DNA of 64,000 nucleotides from Arachis hypogaea (taxonomy: Eukaryota; Streptophyta; Magnoliopsida; Fabales; Fabaceae): contig NC_092046.1 of NCBI RefSeq assembly GCF_003086295.3, forward strand, positions 100,481,363 through 100,545,362, read 5' to 3'. Below the pieces are notes generated by a model. It did not search any database. It saw only the letters and a program-made list of their open reading frames with translations, and had not been told where the DNA came from. The position numbers and the translations under genes are program-made. Below, in pieces: positions 53,013 through 62,344 of this stretch. Positions within the stretch are counted from its first letter, which is position 1. Each line of letters starts with the position of its first letter.

Positions 53013-55199
53013 ATGAGCAGGAGCAAGGATAAGAACATTCTTGTGGAAGCAGATCCAGAACCTGAAAGGACTCTGAAGAGAAAATTAAGAGAAGCTAAAT
53101 TACAACAATCCAGAGATAATCTTTCAGAAATTTTCGAACAGGAGAAGGAGATGGCAGCCGAAAATAATAATAATGTAAGGAAGATGCTTGGTGACTTCAC
53201 TGCACCTAATTCCAATTTACATGGAAGAAGCATCTACATTCCTGCCATTGGAGCAAACAACTTTGAGCTGAAACCTCAGTTAGTTTCTCTGATGCAGCAG
53301 AACTGCAAGTTTCATGGACTTCCATCTGAAGATCCTTTTCAGTTCTTAACTGAATTCTTGCAAATATGTGATACTGTTAAGACTAATGGAGTAGATCCTG
53401 AAGTCTACAGGCTCATGCTTTTCCCTTTTGCTGTAAGAGACAGAGCTAGATTATGGTTGGATTCTCAACCCAAAGACAGCCTGAACTCTTGGGATAAGCT
53501 GGTCACGGCTTTCTTAGCCAAGTACTTTCCTCCTCAAAAGCTGAGCAAGCTTAGAGCTGATGTCCAAACCTTCAGACAGAAAGAAGGTGAATCCCTCTAT
53601 GAAGCTTGGGAAAGATACAAACAGTTGACCAAAAAGTGTCCTTCTGACATGCTTTCAGAATGGACCATCCTGGATATATTCTATGATGGTTTATCTGAGC
53701 TATCAAAGATGTCACTGGACACTTCTGCAGGTGGATCCATTCACCTAAAGAAAACGCCTGCAGAAGCTCAAGAACTCATTGATATGGTTGCTAATAACCA
53801 GTTCATGTACACTTCTGAGAGGAATCCTGTGAATAATGGGACGCCTATGAAGAAGGGAGTTCTTGAAGTTGATACTCTGAATGCCATATTGGCTCAGAAT
53901 AAAATATTGACTCAGCAAGTCAATATGATCTCTCAGAGTCTGCATGGAATGCAAGCTGCATCCAACAGTACTCAAGAGGAATCTTCTGAAGAAGAAGCTT
54001 ATGATCCTGAGAACCCTGCAATAGCAGAGGTGAATTACTTAGGTGAACCTTATGGAAACACCTATAATCCATCATGGAGAAATCATCCGAATTTCTCATG
54101 GAAGGATCAAAAGCCTCAACAAGGCTTTAATAATGGTGGAAGAAACAGGTTTAGCAATAGCAAGCCTTTTCCATCATCCACTCAGCAACAGACAGAGAAC
54201 TCTGAACAGAATGCTTCTAATTTAGCAAATTTAGTCTCTAATCTATCTAAAGCCACTGTGAGTTTCATGAATGAAACAGGGTCTTCCATTAAAAATTTGG
54301 AAGCACAAGTGGGCCAGCTGAGTAAAAGGATCACTGAAATCCCTCCTAGTACTCTCCCAAGCAATACAGAAGAGAATCCAAAGGGAGAGTGCAAGGCCAT
54401 TGACATAAGCGCCATTGCCGAACCTGTGAGGAGAGGAGAGGACGTGAATCCCAAGGAGGAAGACCTCCTGGGACGTCCAGTGGTCAATAAGGAGCTTCCC
54501 TCTGAGGAACCAAAGGACTCTGAGGCTCATCTAGAGACCATAGAGATTCCATTGAACCTCCTTATGCCCTTCATGAGCTCTGATGAGTATTCCTCTTCTG
54601 AAGAGAATGAGGATGTTACTGAAGAGCAAACTGCCAAGTTTCTTGGTGCAATCATGAAGCTGAATGCCAAACTATTTGGCATTGATACTTGGGAAGTTGA
54701 ACCTCCCTTGTTCATCAATGAACTAAGTGATCTGGATCAACTGACATTGCCTCAGAAGAGACAGGATCCTGGAAAGTTCATATTACCCTGTACCATAGGC
54801 ACCATGATCTTTAAGGCTCTGTGTGACCTTGGTTCAGGAATAAACCTCATGCCCCTCTCTGTAATAGAGAAACTGGGAATCTATGGGGTGCAAGCTGCTA
54901 GAATCTCATTAGAGATGGCAGATAATTCAAGAAAACAGGCTTATGGACAAGTAGAGGACGTGTTAGTAAAGGTTGAAGGCCTTTACATCCCTGCTGATTT
55001 CATAGTCCTGGATACTGAAAAGGAAGAGGATGAATCCATCATCCTAGGAAGACCTTTTCTGGCCACAGCAAGAGCTGTGATTGATGTTGACAGAGGTGAA
55101 ATAGTCCTTCAATGGAATGAGGACTCCCTTGTGTTTAAAACCCAAGGATCTCCCTCTGCAACCATGGAGAGCAAGCAGAAAAAGCTTCTCTCCAAGTAG
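53013..55199 (+). CDS. gag-pro: E6 gag-protease polyprotein (728 aa)
   Basis: Start MSRSKDKNIL at 53013. Residues 1-60 are charged with an Asn run; the gag domain is at about 105-230 (RDRARLWLDSQPKDSLNSW at 142-160; SLYEAWERYKQLTKKCP at 194-210). WRNHPNFSW is near 353, in the place of a CCHC knuckle. A Gln/Ser/Asn-rich and then acidic middle precedes the aspartic protease at about 585-690, with D of CDLGSGIN near 605 and LGRPFLATARAVIDVD near 676. The frame ends at TAG 55197-55199 where E5 has CAG, about 48 codons short, losing only the NSKFGV tail. It is followed by the hairpin module, not by RT. Probably still functional. Confidence 0.92.
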   Translation: MSRSKDKNILVEADPEPERTLKRKLREAKLQQSRDNLSEIFEQEKEMAAENNNNVRKMLGDFTAPNSNLHGRSIYIPAIGANNFELKPQLVSLMQQNCKFHGLPSEDPFQFLTEFLQICDTVKTNGVDPEVYRLMLFPFAVRDRARLWLDSQPKDSLNSWDKLVTAFLAKYFPPQKLSKLRADVQTFRQKEGESLYEAWERYKQLTKKCPSDMLSEWTILDIFYDGLSELSKMSLDTSAGGSIHLKKTPAEAQELIDMVANNQFMYTSERNPVNNGTPMKKGVLEVDTLNAILAQNKILTQQVNMISQSLHGMQAASNSTQEESSEEEAYDPENPAIAEVNYLGEPYGNTYNPSWRNHPNFSWKDQKPQQGFNNGGRNRFSNSKPFPSSTQQQTENSEQNASNLANLVSNLSKATVSFMNETGSSIKNLEAQVGQLSKRITEIPPSTLPSNTEENPKGECKAIDISAIAEPVRRGEDVNPKEEDLLGRPVVNKELPSEEPKDSEAHLETIEIPLNLLMPFMSSDEYSSSEENEDVTEEQTAKFLGAIMKLNAKLFGIDTWEVEPPLFINELSDLDQLTLPQKRQDPGKFILPCTIGTMIFKALCDLGSGINLMPLSVIEKLGIYGVQAARISLEMADNSRKQAYGQVEDVLVKVEGLYIPADFIVLDTEKEEDESIILGRPFLATARAVIDVDRGEIVLQWNEDSLVFKTQGSPSATMESKQKKLLSK

Positions 55200-56260
55200 A
55201 GTCAACCAGAGCCCCCACAGTCAAACTCTAAGTTTGGTGTTGGGAGGCCACAACCAAACTCTAAGTTTGGTGTTGAACTCCCATATCCAAACTCTAAGTT
55301 TGGTGTTGGAGAGTCTCAACAAAGCTCTGCACATCTGTGAGGCTCCATGAGAGCCCACTGTCAAGCTATTGACATTAAAGAAGCGCTTGTTAGGAGGCAA
55401 CCCAATGTCTATCTAATTCTTATTGTTTTTCATGTTTTCTTAGGTTCATGATCATGTGGAGTCACAAAATAAATATAAAAATTGAAAACGGAATCAAAAA
55501 TAGCAGAGGAAAAATCACACCGTGGAGGAGCATCTGTCTGGCGTTCAGCGCCAGAACAGAGCATGGTTCTGGCGCTGAACGCCCAAAATGGGCAGCTTCT
55601 GGGCGCTGAACGCCAGAAATGGCACACAGATGGGCGCTGAACGCCCAAAATGGCCACCAACCTGGCGCTGAACGCCCAGAGTTGGGTACAAAGGCATTTT
55701 TACATGCCTAATGGGCGCAGGGATGTAAATCCTTGAACACTTCAGGATCTGTGGACCCCACAGGATCCACTCAGGATTTGTAGACCCCACAGGATCCACT
55801 CAGGATCTGTGAACCCCACAGGATCCCCACCTACCTCTACTCACTTCTTCTCACCCCTCTTTCACACAACCCCATAAACACTCTTCCCCAAAAACCCTTC
55901 ACCAATCACCTCAATCTCTCTTCTCCATCACCTCTTCACCATTCACATCCATCCACTCTTCCCCATAAACCTACCTCATAAACTCCACCTACCTTCAAAA
56001 TTCAAAACCAATTTCCCACCCAAACCCACCCATATGGCCGAACCTTAACCCCCCTCCCTTCCTATATAAAGACTTCCATTCTTCATCAAATTCACACAAC
56101 ACATCCCTCTACACTCCTCTTGGCCGAAACCACATCTCCCTCTCCCTCTCCATATTTCTTCTTCTTCTACTTCTATTCTGTTGTTTATTGCTCGAGGGCG
56201 AGCAATATTCTAAGTTTGGTGTGGTAAAAGCATAGCTTTTTTGTTTTTCCATTACCATTG
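55200..56260 (+). other. E6 intergenic region (unit 1)
   Basis: Former gag-pro tail with three PPT-like words (55220-55305). Hairpin module: GGCTC-CATGA-GAGCC, TGTCAA-GCTA-TTGACA (55359-55374), then TTAGG/CCCAA with one mismatch (55390-55405). Palindromes 55538-55680, mostly GGCGCTGAACGCC. Three GGATCTGTGG-type hairpin repeats 55743-55825. TATATAAA at 56063-56070 with TTCACACAACAC about 30 nt on. TTGCTCG-AGGG-CGAGCAA at 56188-56205, then TAAGTTTGGTGTGG. Confidence 0.65.
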
Positions 56261-57409
56261 ATGGCACCCAAGACCGGAGAATCCTCTAGAAGAGGGAAAG
56301 GGAAGACAAAAGCTTCCACATCTGAGTCATGGGAGATGGAAAGATTCATCTCCAAAGCCCATCAAGACCACTTCTATGATGTTGTGGCCAAGAAGAAGGT
56401 GATCCCTGAGGTCCCTTTCAAACTCAAAAGAAATGAGTATCCGGAGATCCGACATGAAATTCAAAGAAGAGGTTGGGATGTTCTAACAAATCCCATCCAA
56501 CAAGTCGGCATCCTAATGGTTCAAGAGTTCTATGCCAATGCATGGATCACCAAGAACCATGATCAAAGTAAGAACCCGGATCCAAAGAACTATGTTATAA
56601 TGGTTCGGGGGAAATACTTAGATTTTAGTCCGGAAAATGTGAGGGTGGCGTTCAACTTGCCAAACATGGAAGAGAACGCACGCCCCTACACAAGGAGAGT
56701 CAACTTTGATCAAAGGTTGGACCAAGTCCTTATGGACATATGTGTAGAAGGAGCTCAATGGAAGATTGACTCCAAAGGCAAGCCGGTTCAACTAAGAAGA
56801 TTGGACCTCAAGCCTGTAGCTAGAGGATGGTTGGAGTTCATTCAATGCTCAATCATTCCCACTAGCAACCGGTCTGAAGTTACTATAGACCGGGCCATCA
56901 TGATCCATAGCATCATGGTTGGAGAAGAGGTGGAAGTTCATGAGATTATACCTCAAGAACTCTACAAGGTGGCTGACAAGTCTTCCACTATGGCAAGGTT
57001 AGCCTTTCCTCACCTCATTTGCCACCTATGCAATTCAGCTGGGATTGACATAGAGGGAGATATCCTCATCAAAGAGGACAAGCCCATCACTAAGAAAAAG
57101 ATGGAGCAAGCAAGAGAGCCCACTCATGGAGCTCAAGAGGCGTATGAAGCTCATCACCATGAGATTCCGGAAATGCCTCAAATGCACTTTCCTCCACAAA
57201 ACTATTGGGAGTACATAAACACCTCCCTAGGAGAATTAAGTTCCAATATGGGACAACTAAGGGTGGAACATCAAGAGCACTCCATCATGCTTCATGAAAT
57301 AAGAGAAGATCAAAAAGCAATGAGGGAGGAGCAACAAAGACAAGGAAGAGACATAGAAGAGCTCAAGGACATCATTGGTTCCTCAAGAAGGAAACGCCAC
57401 CATCACTAA
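56261..57409 (+). CDS. E6 ORF2, putative plant transposon protein family (382 aa)
   Basis: ATG at 56261 (MAPKTGESSRRGKGKTK). Same length as E5 ORF2. QEFYANAW (88-95), VRGKYLDFSPENV (115-127) and AFNLP identify the conserved domain; LRRLDLKPVARGWLEF lies near 187. The C-terminal coiled-coil-like helix (about 325-370) ends in GSSRRKRHHH, which could be a nuclear-targeting tail. It differs from the E5 copy at scattered positions and both stay open, unlike gag-pro of E5. No function is established to my knowledge. TATA-like box 190 bp upstream. Confidence 0.87.
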   Translation: MAPKTGESSRRGKGKTKASTSESWEMERFISKAHQDHFYDVVAKKKVIPEVPFKLKRNEYPEIRHEIQRRGWDVLTNPIQQVGILMVQEFYANAWITKNHDQSKNPDPKNYVIMVRGKYLDFSPENVRVAFNLPNMEENARPYTRRVNFDQRLDQVLMDICVEGAQWKIDSKGKPVQLRRLDLKPVARGWLEFIQCSIIPTSNRSEVTIDRAIMIHSIMVGEEVEVHEIIPQELYKVADKSSTMARLAFPHLICHLCNSAGIDIEGDILIKEDKPITKKKMEQAREPTHGAQEAYEAHHHEIPEMPQMHFPPQNYWEYINTSLGELSSNMGQLRVEHQEHSIMLHEIREDQKAMREEQQRQGRDIEELKDIIGSSRRKRHHH

Positions 57410-58538
57410 GGTGGATTCATTCCTTGTTCTTAATTCTTCTGTTTTTCGTTTTCTATGTCATGTGCTTATCTATGTTTGTGTCTTCATTACATGATCATTA
57501 GTAGTTAGTAACTTTGTTTTAAAGTTATGAATGTCCTATGAATCCATCACCTCTCTTAAATGAAAAAAAATGTTTTAATTCAAAAGAACAAGAAGTACAT
57601 GAGTTTCAAATTCATCCTTGAACTTAGCTTAATTATATTGATGTGGTGACAATGCTTCTTGTTTTTTGAATGTATGCTTGAACAGTGCATATGTCTTTTG
57701 AAGTTGTTGTTTAAGAATGTTAAATATGTTGGCTCTTGAAAGAATGATGACTAGGAAACATGTTATTTGATAATCTGAAAAATCATAAAAATGATTCTTA
57801 AAGCAAGAAAAAGCAGCAAAGAACAAAGCTTGCAAAAAAAAATATAGGCGAAAAAAAATAGAAAGAAAAAAAGAAAAAGCAAGCAGAAAAAGCCAAAAGC
57901 TCTTAAAACCAAGAGGCAAGAGCAAAAAGCCAATAACCCTTAAAACCAAAAGGCAAGGGCAAATAAAAAGGATCCCAAGGCTTTGAGCATCAGTGGATAG
58001 GAGGGCCTAAAGGAATAAAATTCTGGTCTAAGCGGCTAAACCAAGCTGTCCCTAACCATGTGCTTGTGGCGTGTAGGTGTCAAGTTAAAACTTGAGACTG
58101 AGCGGTTAAAGTCAAGGTCCAAAGCAAAAAAAGAAGAAGAGTGTGCTTAAGAACCCTGGACACCTCTAATTGGGGACTCTAGCAAAGCTGAGTCACAATC
58201 TGAAAAGGTTCACCCAATTATGTGTAATACTGGAAAACAAAGTGCTTAGGGCCACGGCCAAGACTCATAAAGAAGCTGTGTTCAAGAATCATCATACTGA
58301 ACTAGGAGAATCAATAACACTATCTGAAATCTGAGTTCCTATAGATGCCAATCATTCTGAACCTCAATGGATGAAGTGAGATGCCAAAACTATTCAAGAG
58401 GCAAAAAGCTATAAGTCCCGCTCATTTGATTGAAGCTATGTTTCACTGATAGTTTGGAATTTATAGTATATTCTCTTCTTTTTATCCTATTTGATTTTCA
58501 GTTTCTTGGGGACAAGCAACAATTTAAGTTTGGTGTTG
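57410..58538 (+). other. E6 3' non-coding region and polypurine tract (unit 1)
   Basis: No gene. A-rich tract 57800-57970 with hairpins GCTCTT/AAGAGC (57899-57923) and CCCTT/AAGGG (57937-57959), 37 nt apart. Stem-loop before the tract at 58501-58520 (one mismatch), then TTTAAGTTTGGTGTTG and LTR B. Confidence 0.7.
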
Positions 58539-60363
58539 TGATGAGCGGATAATTTATACGCTTTTTGACATTGTTTTTAGTATGTTTTTAGTAGGATCTA
58601 GTTACTTTTAGGGATATTTTCATTAGTTTTTATGTTAAATTCACATTTCTGGACTTTACTATGAGTTTGTGTATTTTTCTGTGATTTCAGGTATTTTCTG
58701 GCTGAAATTGAGGGACTTGAGCAGAAATCAGATTCAGAGGTTGAAAAAGGACTGCTGATGCTGTTGGATTCTGACCTCCCTGCACACAAAGTGGATTTTC
58801 GGGAGCTACAGAACTCAAAATGGCGCGCTTCCAATTGCGTTGGAAAGTAGACATCCAGGGCTTTCCAGCAATATATAATAGTCCATACTTTGGCGAAGAA
58901 TAGACGACGTAAACTGGCGTTCAACGCCAGCCTTCTACCCAAATCTGGCGTCCAGCGCCAGAAAAGGATCCAAAACCAGAGTTGAACGCCAGAAATGGAT
59001 CAAAACCTGGCGTTCAACTCCACAAATGGCCTCTGCACGTGCAACACTCAGGCTCAGCCCAAACACACACCAAGTGGGCCCAGGAAGTGGATTTATGCAT
59101 CAATTACTTACTCATGTAAACCCTAGTAGCTAGTTTATTATAAATAGGACCTTTTACTATTGTATTAGGCATCTTTTGATCATCTTAGGATCTTAGGATC
59201 ATCTTTGAACGCATTGTTCTTAGACCATGGGGTCCGGCCATCTCGGCCATGCCTGGACCTTCACTTATTTACTTTTAACGGTAGAGTTTCTACACTCCAT
59301 AGATTAAGGTGTGGAGCTCTGCTGTTCCTCAAAGATTAATGCAAAGTACTACTGTTTTCTATTCAATTCTTCTTATTTCGCTTCTAAGATATCCATTCGC
59401 ACCCAAGAACGTGATGAAGGTGATGATTATGTGTGACGCTCATTATCCTTCTCCCTTAGGAACACGTGCCTGACAAACACTTCTGTTCTACATGAAATAA
59501 GCTAGAATGAATATCTCTTAGATCTCCTAACCAGAATCTTCGTGGCGTACGCTAGAATGATGACAGCATTCAAGAGAATCCGGAAAGTCTAAACCTTGTC
59601 TGTGGTATTCCGAGTAGGATTCAATGATTGAATGACTGTGACGAGCTCCTAACTCGCGATTGCAGGGCGTTAGTGACAGACGCAAAAGGATAGTAAATCC
59701 TATTCCAGCATGATCGAGAACCGACAGATGAATAGCCGTGCCGTGACAGGGTGCGTGAGCATATTATTCACTGAGAGGATAAGATGAAGCCATTGACAAG
59801 GGTGATGCCTCCAAACGATTAGCCGTTCCGTGACAGGGCATTGGATCATTTTCCCGAGAGATGACCGAAAGTAGCCATTGACAGTGGTGATGTATCACAT
59901 AAAGCCAGCCATGGAAAGGAGTGAGACTGATTGGATGAAGATAGCAGGAAAGCAGAGGTTCAGAGGAACGAAAAGCATCTCCATTCGCTTATCTGAAATT
60001 CCTACCAATGATTTACATAAGTATTTCTATCCCTTCTTTTATTTATTATTCGAAAACACCATTATTATTTTATATCCGCCTGACTGAGATTTACAAGGTG
60101 ACCATAGCTTGCTTCATACCAACAATCTCCGTGGGATTCGACCCTTACTCACGTAAGGTATTACTTGGACGACCCAGTGCACTTGCTGGTTAGTTGTATC
60201 GAAGTTGTGAACCATGGTATTGGCACCATGTTCTTGGAGCCATTGCCAGGGAGAGAAAGAGCCATGAATTTTACATAATTAAAGTGTAATCACGATTACG
60301 CGTACCAAGTTGCTCACGTTGCCAGGGATTGTTCGAGCCTGGACATCACAATTTCGTGCACCA
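58539..60363 (+). repeat. E6 LTR B, shared by the two tandem units
   Basis: 1825 bp. Against LTR A there are about nine differences in the first 300 bp and only about two in the remaining 1525 bp, by direct reading. Palindromes 58914-59022; TATA box at 59139-59146. Confidence 0.92.
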
Positions 60364-60369
60364 AGTTTT

Positions 60370-60481
60370 TGGCGCCGTTGCCGGGGATTGTCTGAGTTTT
60401 CGGCAAGCTTTTGGTCCGGTAACATCAGTGCCAAGTTTGGATCCGGCAACAACACCAAGTTTTTGGCGCCGTTGCCGGGGA
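60370..60481 (+). repeat. Two primer binding sites in a 94-bp repeat (E6, unit 2)
   Basis: 60370-60387 and 60464-60481, same sequence and spacing as unit 1. Confidence 0.9.
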
Positions 60482-62344
60482 TTGTTCGAGTTTGGACAAC
60501 TGACGGTTCATCTTGTTGCTCAGATTAGGTAATTTTCTTTTTATTTTATTTTCAAAATATTTCTAAAATTTTCTCATCTGTTTTCGAAAAAATATAAAAA
60601 TGTTTTCAAAAAAATTTTTATTCAAAATTTTTAAGAATGAATTCTAGTGTTTCATGAAGCATGTAAAGCCTGGCTGGCTGTAAAGCCATGTCTAAATTTA
60701 TTTGGACTGAGGCTTGCAATTTGTTATCAAGAGCAATATACTCTCGTGTTAAATGCTGAAGCTTGGCTGGCCTTTGGCCATGTCTAGTGTTTTGGACCGG
60801 AGCTTTCATTAAAAGCTTGGCTGGCTAGTGAGCCATGTCTAATTCCTGGACTGAAGCTTTAGACTAAGAATGCAAGATTCCTGGAATTCATATTAAAAAT
60901 TTTGGAATCCTTATTTTTCTTTTACATATAAATTTTCGAGAAAAATCCAAAAAAAATTAGAAAATCATAAAAATCAAAAATATTTTCTGTTTCTTGTTTG
61001 AGTCTTGAGTCATGTTATAAGTTTGGTGTCAATTGCATATGCATCGTGCATTTTTCGAAAATTCATGCATTCATAGTGTTCTTCATGATCTTCAAGTTGT
61101 TCTTGGTAAGTCTTCTTGTTTGATCTTGATGAATTTTTGTTTTGTGTTGTATAGTGTTTTTCATATGCATTCTTGAATTCTTGGTGTCTAGGCATTAAAG
61201 AATTCTAAGTTTGGTGTCTTGCATGTTTTCTTTGCATTAAAAAAATTTTTTCAAAAATATGTTCTTGATGTTCATCATGACATTCATAGTATTCTTGGTG
61301 TTCATCTTGACATTCATAGCATTCTTGCATGCATTCATTGTTTTGATCTAAAAATTTCATGCATTGCATCTTTTTAGTGTTTTTGTCTCTCATCATAAAA
61401 ATTCAAAAATAAAAAAAATATATCTTTCCCTTTTTCTCTCATCAAATTCGAAAATTGAGTTGACTTTTTAAAAATTTTTAAAAATCAAATTGTTTCTCAT
61501 GAGTCAAATCAAATTTTCAATTTGAAAATCTTATCTTTTTCAAAATCTTTTTCAAAAATCAAATCTTTTTCAAAATTCTTAGTTATTTTCGAAAATTCCA
61601 AAAATATTTTTCAAAAATCTTTTTCTTATTTTTATACCAAATTTTTGAAAATAACATAATCAATTAATGTTTTGATTCAAAAATTTGAAGTTTGTTACTT
61701 GCTTGTTAAGAAAGATTCAAACTTTGAGTTCTAGAATCATATCTTGTGATTTCTTATGAATCAAGTCATTAATTGAGATTTTAAAAATCAAATCTTTTTC
61801 AAAATTAGTTTCTAAAATATTTTCTTATCTTATCTTTTTCAAAAATATCTTTTCAAAATATCTTTTCTAACTTCCTAACTTCTTATCTTTTCAAAATTTG
61901 TTTCAACTAACTAACTAACTTTTTGTTTATTTCTTAACTTTTTCAAAACTACCTAAATAACTCTCTCTCTCTCTCTAATTTTTGAAAATATCTTCCCTCT
62001 TTTTCAAAAATTTCTTTTTAATTAACTAATTATTCTTATTTTTTATTTTTGATTTTAAAAAAATTTTCGAAAAAAAAAACTAACATTTTTCAAAAACCAT
62101 TTTCGAAAATTACTAACTCTTTTTCAAAAATATTTTCGAAAATTCTCCCCCTCCCATCTCATTCTATTTATTCATCTACTAACATCCCATCTCACATCTC
62201 AAGCCTCCTCACAGTTGTGTTTCTTCCATTACATTACATTCTTTGTCTCCCCCTCTTTTCCTCCACTCACAAAGGGATCCCTATACTGTGATATAAAGGA
62301 TCTCTATTATTATTATTATTATTCTGTGCCTTCTTCTTTGTCAT
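60482..62344 (+). other. E6 5' leader (unit 2)
   Basis: Near-identical to 51147-53012, with a few 1-bp length changes in A runs and one fewer CT dinucleotide pair. Structured units at 60666-60860. Confidence 0.8.
60666..60860 (+). other. Three tandem three-way-junction RNA units (E6, unit 2)
   Basis: Identical stems to 51333-51527, shifted by 9333 bp. Not independent evidence, since the two units are a recent duplication. Confidence 0.7.
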
